Assembly: GCA_003854995.1 (NCBI GenBank)
Contig: RQOI01000261.1
Location: 1 to 5,464 of the forward strand
Direction: 5' to 3'
From: Candidatus Zhuqueibacterota bacterium
GTDB lineage: Bacteria; Zhuqueibacterota; Zhuqueibacteria; Residuimicrobiales; Krinioviventaceae
DNA: 5,464 nt
The position numbers and the translations under genes are program-made. Shown here one piece after another: positions 1 to 5,464 of the stretch; position 1 is the stretch's first letter; every line of letters begins with the position of its first letter. The notes under the pieces were generated by a model. That model made no database searches. It was not told the origin of the DNA and saw only the letters and a list, made by a program, of their open reading frames with translations.

Positions 1-17
1 CTGATTGATAAAAATCC

Positions 18-46
18 TTGATTCTCTGTGATGAAATGACTATATT
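18..46 (+). promoter_or_regulatory. Candidate sigma70-type promoter for the rpsU operon
   Basis: A -35-like TTGATT (18-23, four of six consensus bases) is followed after exactly 17 bases by a -10-like TATATT (41-46, five of six). Transcription would begin near base 53, giving a leader of about 42 bases before the rpsU start. The surrounding 94 bases are AT-rich compared with the coding DNA downstream. It is the only well-spaced promoter-like pair I found ahead of the gene run, so it may drive the whole operon. This rests on consensus matching alone; transcription could also enter from outside the left edge. Confidence 0.5.
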
Positions 47-77
47 CTCGGTCATGTGATGTCTATCTATAAAAGAG

Positions 78-84
78 AGGAGGT
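78..84 (+). promoter_or_regulatory. Strong Shine-Dalgarno sequence of rpsU
   Basis: AGGAGGT lies in a purine-rich stretch and matches seven consecutive bases complementary to the 16S rRNA tail. The distance from the GGAGG core to the ATG at 95 is 11 bases, a little longer than usual. It supports the ATG at 95 as the rpsU start. It is much stronger than the sites in front of cvpA and mutS2. Confidence 0.7.
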
Positions 85-94
85 TGACCTTTAA

Positions 95-289
95 ATGCCT
101 GCAGTCAGAGTTCGCGAAAATGAGTCGTTTGAAAAAGCTCTGCGCCGTTTCACAAAAACGTGTGAAAAATCGGGTCTCATGTCTGATATTCGAAAACATC
201 AGCAGTACGAGAAACCGAGTGAGGCGAAACGCAGAAAAATGAATGCTGCTCGTCGCAAGATGCGCAAACTCCAGATGATGGAGAGATAA
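95..289 (+). CDS. rpsU: 30S ribosomal protein bS21
   Basis: This 64-residue basic protein is bacterial ribosomal protein bS21, which sits on the 30S platform near the 3' end of 16S rRNA and helps initiation. The N-terminal VRENE stretch (residues 6-10), ALRRF (15-19), the CEKSG segment (23-27) and YEKP (38-41) are family hallmarks, and the Lys/Arg-rich C-terminal helix (from about residue 43) is typical of the rRNA-binding tail. The length fits the short S21 forms of about 58-71 residues. The start is fixed by the conserved MPxVxVREN opening and by the AGGAGGT site upstream. It is the first gene of the run and is followed after 56 bases by yqeY, a neighbour pair seen in many bacteria. Nothing is missing or odd. 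Identification is secure. Confidence 0.97.
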   Translation: MPAVRVRENESFEKALRRFTKTCEKSGLMSDIRKHQQYEKPSEAKRRKMNAARRKMRKLQMMER

Positions 290-345
290 GATCAATCAGA
301 TAAATAAGGCAGAGTGAGCTGTTTTTTTTTGGCTGGGAGAGGTGT

Positions 346-792
346 ATGAGTCTTTTTGAACAATTGACCGAGGATATGAAGAGCGCGCTGAAGGCCGGGG
401 AAAAAGAGAGACTCTCCACCATTCGGCTTTTGCGCGGTTATATCAAGAATGAATCGATCGAGAAGCGAAGAGAACTGACCGAAGCCGAAGAAATAGCCGT
501 CCTCCTCAGTGCGGCCAAAAAGAGAAAAGAGTCCATACAGGCCTACGGTGATGCCGGACGCGCTGAGCTTGTCGCAAAAGAGTCGGCTGAACTGGCGGTC
601 ATTCAGTCCTATTTACCTCAACCATTGAGTCCTGAGGAGATAGAAAAAATTATCGAGGCTGCGATCGCTGAGGCCCATGCAAGCTCCCTGCACGACCTGG
701 GCAAGGTGATGCCGATCGCCATCAAAATGGTGGGTGGTCGGGCTGATGGCCGGGAAATAAATGCGATCGTTCGACAGAAACTTGCGGTCTAA
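346..792 (+). CDS. yqeY: GatB/YqeY domain-containing protein
   Basis: This 148-residue cytosolic, largely helical protein belongs to the YqeY family, which resembles the C-terminal tRNA-interacting domain of GatB, the amidotransferase subunit used to make Gln-tRNA or Asn-tRNA. Its own biochemical role is not established. The family pattern is complete: an opening of the MSLxExLxEDMKxALKAG type (residues 1-18), RLSTIRLLR (22-30), a SYLPQPLS segment (88-95), LGKVM (118-122) and GRADGREIN (131-139). The usual length is near 148, so the gene is intact. The start at 346 is supported by GGGAG at 335-339, six bases upstream. It lies 56 bases after rpsU and 86 bases before cvpA on the same strand. 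Codon use looks like that of its neighbours. A role in tRNA amidation or translation is inferred from homology only. Confidence 0.93.
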   Translation: MSLFEQLTEDMKSALKAGEKERLSTIRLLRGYIKNESIEKRRELTEAEEIAVLLSAAKKRKESIQAYGDAGRAELVAKESAELAVIQSYLPQPLSPEEIEKIIEAAIAEAHASSLHDLGKVMPIAIKMVGGRADGREINAIVRQKLAV

Positions 793-878
793 CTGACGCA
801 CTCTCTGTTTCATCCTGTGAGTGGCGGAATTTAATTTTTTACTTTGTCGTTTGGAATTGGCACAGCTGGACACAAACC

Positions 879-1385
879 ATGATAGTCGATCTCATCATCG
901 TGGTCATTTTGTTTTTCTTTTGTATACGCAGTTTCCGTGCCGGTATCCGGGGCGAATTATTGGGCGCCATCGGCTGGCTCATCGCCATTATCGTTGCCAT
1001 TGGATTCAGCGAATCGATCGGGGGCATGCTTTTCAAACAGTCTGAAGGGCTTGGAGAACTCGGTCCTTACCTCTCGTTCATCCTGATCATCGGCGTCATG
1101 CGATTGCTCTTCATGGGCATTGTCAAGTTTCTGCCCGAGACGCTCAAGGGCGCCATGGGCGTCCTCCTCAATGTGGCTGCCAGCGCCCTCGGCTTTTTCA
1201 AGGGCGCCTTTTTTATGAGCGTCATTCTGCTGCTGCTATCCAGGACAGACCTGGATTCCGCGATGAACAAATATACGCAGGATGCCATGCTTTATCCGCA
1301 TATCAAAGACTTTTCCAGACAGGTTGTGCATCTGACGAGTGAAAAAATTCCGAATGTAAAGGATGTTTTGGAAGCACTGGGCTGA
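879..1385 (+). CDS. cvpA: CvpA family membrane protein
   Basis: This 168-residue inner-membrane protein fits the CvpA family, named from E. coli colicin V production; its molecular activity is still poorly defined. Four hydrophobic segments are visible, at about residues 4-16, 26-43, 64-84 and 100-121, followed by a soluble C-terminal tail of about 45 residues. The segment RSFRAGIRGELLGAIGWLIA (17-36) matches the family's conserved Gly- and Arg-containing loop after the first segment. The frame is open upstream, but I found no other ATG, GTG or TTG in phase in the preceding gap, and the MIVDLI opening is typical, so ATG 879 is the best start. Its ribosome binding site is weak (TGGA at 867-870). 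cvpA next to mutS2 is a recurrent pairing in several bacterial groups. The family call is confident, the function is not. Confidence 0.88.
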   Translation: MIVDLIIVVILFFFCIRSFRAGIRGELLGAIGWLIAIIVAIGFSESIGGMLFKQSEGLGELGPYLSFILIIGVMRLLFMGIVKFLPETLKGAMGVLLNVAASALGFFKGAFFMSVILLLLSRTDLDSAMNKYTQDAMLYPHIKDFSRQVVHLTSEKIPNVKDVLEALG

Positions 1386-1439
1386 CGCACCTTTCGCAAC
1401 GAATCTAAATTATTATCAAGAAGAGATTGAAGAGTTGTT

Positions 1440-3827
1440 TTGGCCTCTCTCTATGAAACATTGGAGTTTGATGTCCTCTGTGATCATCTCGCTGACCTGA
1501 CTGTCTCCTGCTTCGGCAAAGAGAGGACGCAGGCCATGCAGCCGGCCACAACGCTCGCCGAGATAGAAAAATCACAAACTCTGATCACTGAATTCCGCTC
1601 TCTTGTCGATTATGATCAATCACCACCCCTCGATGAAATTGCTGATATACGCCCGGTCTTGAGGAAAAGTCGGGTCATCAGCAGTATGCTGCAGCCCGAC
1701 GAGCTCGCGCACCTGCTGCATTTTCTCCTCATCATTCGACGGCTGGCCGCCTATTTTGCCGATCGCAGCGGGATTCCCACCTTGAAACTCGTCACCTCCG
1801 AGCTGATGCCGCGCAAAAATCTGGAAGAAAAGATCGATGCCTGCATTGACCTTGTCACCCGCGAGGTGAAGAACAGTGCAAGCCGTGAGCTGGCCTCTAT
1901 ACGGAAGAATATTGAACGCGCCCACCTCTCCGCGCGTAAAAAGATGGAAACCCTGCAGAAAAACTATTCTGAAAGAGGCATGCTGCAGGAAAATCTGATC
2001 TCTGTCCGGAATGGCAGGCTGGTACTCGTGGTCAAGGATGAGTTCAGGAGACAGGTGAAGGGTCTGGTGCACGATCAATCGGCCACAGGTTCGAGCTTTT
2101 TCATTGAACCTCTCAGTGTGGTCGAGGATAATAATCGCATCCGCGAGCTGCAGGCAGAGGAACAGAAAGAGATCGAACGCATTCTGCGCCGCTTGACCGA
2201 CGATGTTCGAGCTGAGCACGCGGCTCTTGAACGAAATCTCGACCTGTACGGTGATCTCGATTTCCTGTTTGCCAAGACAAGGCTTTCACAAGAGCTTAAT
2301 GCTGCCCAGCCAATGCTCTGCGACCAGCCGGTCATCTCTCTCAGCCAGGCATTTCATCCGCTGCTCTTCCTGCGGATGGGGAAAAGTGTCATACCCCTCG
2401 ATATTGAATTGGGTGAAAAAAATCATACACTCATCATCAGCGGGCCCAATGCCGGCGGCAAGACCGTGGCGCTGAAAACAGTCGGCTTGCTGACGCTGAT
2501 GACGCAGTGCGGACTTCACATTCCCGCTCAACCGCACTCGCGAATCGGTCTGTTGACCAGGATATTCGCCAATATCGGCGATCAGCAGTCACTGGAAAAT
2601 GACCTGTCGACTTTTTCATCGCATCTGCAGGCGCTCAAAGAGATCGCGGAAAGTGCTGATGAGCGCTCACTGGTGCTCATCGACGAAATCGGCGCCGGCA
2701 CTGATCCGGATGAAGGCACTGCACTGGCGATTGCTCTGCTCGAACACCTGACGAATCGCCAGACACTGTCCCTTGTCACCACCCATCAAGGCTCATTGAA
2801 AGCATTTGCGTTTGAAACCGAAGGCGTTGAGAACGCTTCTCTCGAGTTCGACGTCGACTCTTTGCAGCCGACCTATCGATTTCGAACCGGCATTCCCGGA
2901 TCCAGCTATGCGTTTGAAATTGCGCAACGTATGGGTTTGCCAAGTGCTCTGACTGCACGCGCGCGGCTCCTGGTTGGATCATACAAAAACAGACTGGAAG
3001 GTCTGATCCTCGAGTTGGAAGAGCGAGTTCAGAAATACACTCAACTCGAGAAAGAGGCGAGCAGAGAAGAGGTCCGTTATAGAGGATTGGCGAAATTATA
3101 CGCAGAGCGCAAGGAAACGCTGGACAAAGAGACAAATGAGATAAAGCGGCGTGCAGTGCAGGAAGCAGAGGTCTTGCTGCGAGAGTCCAATGCGGCTGTG
3201 GAAGGAGTCATCCGGGAAATTCGTGAGGCGAACGCAGAAAAAGAGTCTGTGAAAAAATCGCGCGAAAAACTGCAGCTGCAGAAAGAAAAAATCAGCGAGC
3301 TGGGGACGACCATCCAAATTGAATCCAGGCCGACGGATCGTCAAGAGCCCATCGCAAAAGGCGATGATGTCATCTGGCAGAGCACCGGTGGCAGTGGCCA
3401 GGTGATCGGCGACATTGATAAGAAGGGCCGCGTCCTGGTGCAGTTCACTGGCGGCATCAAGGCCTATGTGTCCGCAGAAGAGCTCTGTAAAAGTCAGCAA
3501 AAGCGTCAGCCAATAGCGCGTGTCCGTTTCAATGTCCAAGGGGATAAACGATATAGCAGAGAACTGGACATCCGCGGCATGTCCGGAGAGGAGGCGATCA
3601 TTGCTCTGGATCAATTTCTCGATCAGGCGCTTTTAGCGGGTTTTCATACGGTCAATATCATTCATGGCAAAGGCAGCGGGGTGCTGCGCCGCCATGTCGG
3701 TCATCATCTGCAAAGCCATCCGCAGGTCGTCAGTTTTCGATTGGGATACTGGAATGAAGGTGATTCCGGCGTGACGGTGATCGATTTGAAGGGGCAACCG
3801 GAGGTGAAGGATGAAGCGACAGAATGA
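1440..3827 (+). CDS. mutS2: Endonuclease MutS2 (MutS-like ATPase with KOW-like and Smr domains)
   Basis: This 795-residue protein has the full MutS2 layout and the usual length of about 780-800. It lacks the mismatch-reading N-terminal domain of MutS1. Residues 1-300 form the core and clamp region. The ATPase carries Walker A GPNAGGKT (335-342), the signature region LSTFSSHL (389-396), Walker B LVLIDE (411-416) followed by GAGTDPDEG, and a TTH switch (447-449). A charged helical, probably coiled-coil stretch spans about 510-625, a KOW-like small domain about 636-690, and the Smr domain 707-785 with LDIRG (709-713) and HGKGSGVLR (742-750). Homologues suppress recombination, and B. subtilis MutS2 also acts on collided ribosomes. 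Translation starts at TTG 1440: an in-frame TGA lies at 1428-1430, and the next in-frame ATG comes only near residue 33, inside conserved sequence. GAAGAG at 1429-1434 is a weak binding site. All catalytic motifs are intact. Confidence 0.96.
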   Translation: MASLYETLEFDVLCDHLADLTVSCFGKERTQAMQPATTLAEIEKSQTLITEFRSLVDYDQSPPLDEIADIRPVLRKSRVISSMLQPDELAHLLHFLLIIRRLAAYFADRSGIPTLKLVTSELMPRKNLEEKIDACIDLVTREVKNSASRELASIRKNIERAHLSARKKMETLQKNYSERGMLQENLISVRNGRLVLVVKDEFRRQVKGLVHDQSATGSSFFIEPLSVVEDNNRIRELQAEEQKEIERILRRLTDDVRAEHAALERNLDLYGDLDFLFAKTRLSQELNAAQPMLCDQPVISLSQAFHPLLFLRMGKSVIPLDIELGEKNHTLIISGPNAGGKTVALKTVGLLTLMTQCGLHIPAQPHSRIGLLTRIFANIGDQQSLENDLSTFSSHLQALKEIAESADERSLVLIDEIGAGTDPDEGTALAIALLEHLTNRQTLSLVTTHQGSLKAFAFETEGVENASLEFDVDSLQPTYRFRTGIPGSSYAFEIAQRMGLPSALTARARLLVGSYKNRLEGLILELEERVQKYTQLEKEASREEVRYRGLAKLYAERKETLDKETNEIKRRAVQEAEVLLRESNAAVEGVIREIREANAEKESVKKSREKLQLQKEKISELGTTIQIESRPTDRQEPIAKGDDVIWQSTGGSGQVIGDIDKKGRVLVQFTGGIKAYVSAEELCKSQQKRQPIARVRFNVQGDKRYSRELDIRGMSGEEAIIALDQFLDQALLAGFHTVNIIHGKGSGVLRRHVGHHLQSHPQVVSFRLGYWNEGDSGVTVIDLKGQPEVKDEATE
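3800..3807 (+). promoter_or_regulatory. Shine-Dalgarno of the monophosphatase gene, inside mutS2
   Basis: GGAGGTGA, an eight-base match to the 16S rRNA tail complement, lies in the last codons of mutS2, with its GGAGG core six bases before the ATG at 3811. It fixes that start and the 17-base overlap with mutS2. Ribosomes finishing mutS2 would terminate within a few codons of this site, which suggests translational coupling. Confidence 0.75.
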
Positions 3828-4617
3828 ACTGGGCCGGGTTGCGATCAAAGCCGCCCGCGCGGCAGGCGATATTATCATGGCGAACGTGGGCACATTGACG
3901 CGTGCGGATATAGAAACAAAATCCAGGTCTGATTTCGTCACGACCGTGGATAAAAAGTCGGAAGAGTGCATCATAAATATCATCTACGATCATTTCCCTG
4001 ATCACAAAATTTATGCTGAAGAGTCTCTGCGGCAGGCTGCTGGCGGTTATCGCTGGATCATCGATCCTCTCGATGGCACAACCAATTATATCCATGGCGT
4101 GCCGATTTTTTCCGTCTCCATCGGCGTGCAATATAAAGGCGACATCATCCTGGGCGTCGTTTATGATCCGACGCGCGATGAGTTGTTTTATGCTGAAAAG
4201 GGTGAGGGCGCCTTTCTAAATGGCCGAACCATTCGGGTTTCGTCGCTCGAGCAGCCCGAGCTGGCGCTGCTGGCGACGGGCTATCCTTTTCGCATGAAAG
4301 AACATCTCGATCTCTACCAGGAATCCTTCAAGCGGCTTTTTCTGCAGGTGAGCGGAATTCGTCGTGCCGGTTCCGCTGCCATCGATCTCTGCTATGTCGC
4401 CTGCGGGCGCTTTGATGGTTTCTGGGAGCTCGGCCTGCACGCCTGGGATATCGCTGCAGCTTGCATCATTTTGGCGCAAGCTGGTGGACAAATGACCGAT
4501 TTTGACGGCGGCGAAAGCATGCTGGAAACCGGCAATACCATTGCATCGAATGGAAAATTGCATCCCGTGCTTTTGCGAACAATAAAAGACGTCTTTAACG
4601 GCGTCCTGGACAGATGA
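3811..4617 (+). CDS. suhB: Inositol-1-monophosphatase family protein (SuhB-like)
   Basis: This 268-residue protein is a magnesium-dependent, lithium-sensitive-type phosphatase of the inositol monophosphatase family, almost the same length as E. coli SuhB (267). The metal site is complete: DFVTTVD (41-47), E70 in the AEES segment, WIIDPLDGTTN (82-92) with D85 and D88, and WDIAA (212-216) with D213. The stretch GSAAIDLCYVACGRFDGFWE (187-206) is also typical of SuhB-like members. Substrates of the family include inositol phosphates and related sugar phosphates, so the exact substrate here is open. E. coli SuhB additionally joins the Nus-factor complex that antiterminates rRNA transcription; whether this protein does so cannot be told from the sequence. 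It overlaps the end of mutS2 by 17 bases and has an excellent binding site, so coupled expression is likely. It is convergent with the TPR gene. Confidence 0.93.
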   Translation: MKRQNELGRVAIKAARAAGDIIMANVGTLTRADIETKSRSDFVTTVDKKSEECIINIIYDHFPDHKIYAEESLRQAAGGYRWIIDPLDGTTNYIHGVPIFSVSIGVQYKGDIILGVVYDPTRDELFYAEKGEGAFLNGRTIRVSSLEQPELALLATGYPFRMKEHLDLYQESFKRLFLQVSGIRRAGSAAIDLCYVACGRFDGFWELGLHAWDIAAACIILAQAGGQMTDFDGGESMLETGNTIASNGKLHPVLLRTIKDVFNGVLDR

Positions 4618-4786
4618 TCTGGCGCAATCGACTCTTTCGACTTGTCACCCATAGGATATCTCTGGCTTTTTCCGTTCTCCTGGAGATCATTTGAAATCGG
4701 TCTGTTCTGGCCGGAAGGCCCGTTGAGGTTGATCCCGCTCTGGTGCGTCCTCGTGTTCGCGACCGAGATTTTCCTGCGGCTGAATC

Positions 4787-5464
4787 TTATTCGTCGGAAT
4801 GTCTGATTCGATCCAGCAGATGGTCTGCAGCCGCGTACTTTTCTTTCAGCCTTTTCTTCACCTCCCCGGCCGCTGCAATGGTGCGCACACGTTGAGCATA
4901 TTGTTGAGCGGTGACGAGATCACCCAATTCAAAATGGCAAGTCGCAATTTTCAGATTCAGGACGGTTTCGTTGTAACCATTGTTGTGTTTTTCGGCAATG
5001 ACGGATTTCAGCAAGGCCGAATAGGTCGCCAGTGCCGCTGCAAAGTCTTTTTTGTGGAATTGTGCATCTCCCAGGGGCCAAAGAAAAAAGCGACTGGTCG
5101 GGAAAGAGTTCAGACCGTGTTGGGCGCACTCTATGGCTTTGTCGTAATCTTTTTCCTGAATGTAAATCCAGGCCAGATTTGACAGCGCTGCCCAGCGAGA
5201 GAGTAGGCCGTTGTGGCAAGCCTTTTCAATTTGTGCAATTCCAGTTGCGCGCTGGTCATGAAAAAATGGCAACCAGGCCAGGTGACGCGTCAAATAGCTG
5301 CGCCAGTAGAGATAACTTCCAGTGCCCAGATAGGCGTCATAAAAAGAGCTGTCCTGCGCGACAATCTCGTCCAGTCTGTTCACTGCCTGCAAAGCCAAAC
5401 TCAATCCTTTGATGATTTTACCTTCTCTTGCTATCTGAAAGCTCTTGTAGGCGAGGGCGGAGGC
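4787..5464 (-). CDS. TPR-repeat protein of unknown function, N-terminus beyond the window
   Basis: The reverse-strand frame ends with TAA at 4787-4789 and stays open to the right edge, giving 225 visible residues and a missing N-terminus. A TTG at 5402-5404 could serve as a start, but the frame continues upstream with protein-like sequence (ALAYKSFQIAREGKIIKG at visible residues 3-20), so I treat the gene as partial. The clearest TPR unit is about visible residues 92-125 (NLAWIYIQEKDYDKAIECA core, 97-115). A second helical pair begins near FFLWPLGDA (126-134), and a third lies near 165-196. Before them is an aromatic-rich segment, YDAYLGTGSYLYW (42-54) and WLPFF (64-68). TPR proteins serve as protein-binding scaffolds. 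I do not recognise a specific function, and any signal peptide would lie outside the window. The gene is convergent with the monophosphatase gene and so is not part of the rpsU run. Confidence 0.85.
   Translation of the reverse strand, partial: ASALAYKSFQIAREGKIIKGLSLALQAVNRLDEIVAQDSSFYDAYLGTGSYLYWRSYLTRHLAWLPFFHDQRATGIAQIEKACHNGLLSRWAALSNLAWIYIQEKDYDKAIECAQHGLNSFPTSRFFLWPLGDAQFHKKDFAAALATYSALLKSVIAEKHNNGYNETVLNLKIATCHFELGDLVTAQQYAQRVRTIAAAGEVKKRLKEKYAAADHLLDRIRHSDE

Noticed and set aside
1..21. Possible tail of an upstream gene (six codons then TGA at 19-21)
   Set aside because: Too short to identify, and it would overlap the candidate promoter; no protein-level evidence is available in the window.
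797..840. Inverted repeat in the yqeY-cvpA gap followed by a T-rich stretch, resembling a terminator
   Set aside because: CGCACTC (797-803) pairs with GAGTGGCG (819-826) only with a bulged G, the loop is 15 bases, and the T run (835-840) starts eight bases after the stem. This is a poor match to an intrinsic terminator.
1382..1416. Possible internal promoter before mutS2 (CTGACG with TAAATT or TATTAT)
   Set aside because: Each box with workable spacing matches only four of six consensus bases, and the better TATTAT is 23 bases from the -35 candidate. AT-rich spacers produce such matches by chance.
1620..2219. Long reverse-strand open frame of 199 codons opposite mutS2
   Set aside because: It lies fully inside a strongly conserved mutS2 region, shows no recognisable family, and is explained as an antisense shadow of the real gene.
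4709..4720. GGCC-GGAA-GGCC hairpin between the convergent genes, as a bidirectional terminator
   Set aside because: The stem is only four base pairs, does not extend outward, and has no T tract on either strand.
4766..4787. AGATT/AATCT inverted repeat at the end of the TPR gene
   Set aside because: Five base pairs with a mismatched interior and no following T run; not distinguishable from chance.
4799..5182. Forward open frames opposite the TPR gene (also 5032-5412)
   Set aside because: The reverse-strand frame has clear TPR periodicity and continues to the window edge, whereas the forward translations show no motif or binding site.

Overview
This window holds a compact forward-strand run of five bacterial housekeeping genes, followed by a convergent reverse-strand gene that is cut by the right edge. 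The forward genes are rpsU (ribosomal protein bS21), yqeY (GatB/YqeY-domain protein), a cvpA-family membrane protein, mutS2 (ATPase with a C-terminal Smr domain) and a suhB-like inositol monophosphatase. The reverse-strand gene encodes a tetratricopeptide-repeat (TPR) protein of unknown function. I see no tRNA, rRNA, CRISPR array, insertion sequence, phage gene or other sign of mobility.

Layout. Bases 1-94 hold a good sigma70-type promoter candidate (TTGATT, 17-base spacer, TATATT) and a Shine-Dalgarno sequence for rpsU. The gaps after that are 56 bases (rpsU to yqeY), 86 bases (yqeY to cvpA) and 54 bases (cvpA to mutS2). mutS2 and the monophosphatase gene overlap by 17 bases. No convincing terminator or internal promoter interrupts the run, so one transcript is plausible, though a weak hairpin with a nine-T run after rpsU could attenuate it. 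mutS2 begins with TTG. Bases 4618-4786 separate the convergent genes and contain no firm gene or terminator.

Organism. The DNA is bacterial with moderate, roughly balanced GC. rpsU next to yqeY, and cvpA next to mutS2, are recurrent pairings in many non-proteobacterial lineages. The style of the TPR protein reminds me of uncharacterised proteins from the Fibrobacterota-Chlorobiota-Bacteroidota side of the tree and candidate phyla such as KSB1 or Calditrichota. That placement is a tentative impression, not a sequence-proven assignment.

How the genes may work together. bS21 is part of the 30S initiation machinery, YqeY resembles the tRNA-binding tail of the GatB amidotransferase subunit, MutS2 has been shown in Bacillus subtilis to act on collided ribosomes, and E. 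coli SuhB takes part in rRNA transcription antitermination. A loose ribosome theme can therefore be read into the cluster, but this is inference from homologues. I did not find a clearly new biological system here. The points most worth a second look are the ribosome-themed gene order, the uncharacterised TPR protein, and an open hydrophobic frame behind the monophosphatase stop codon.
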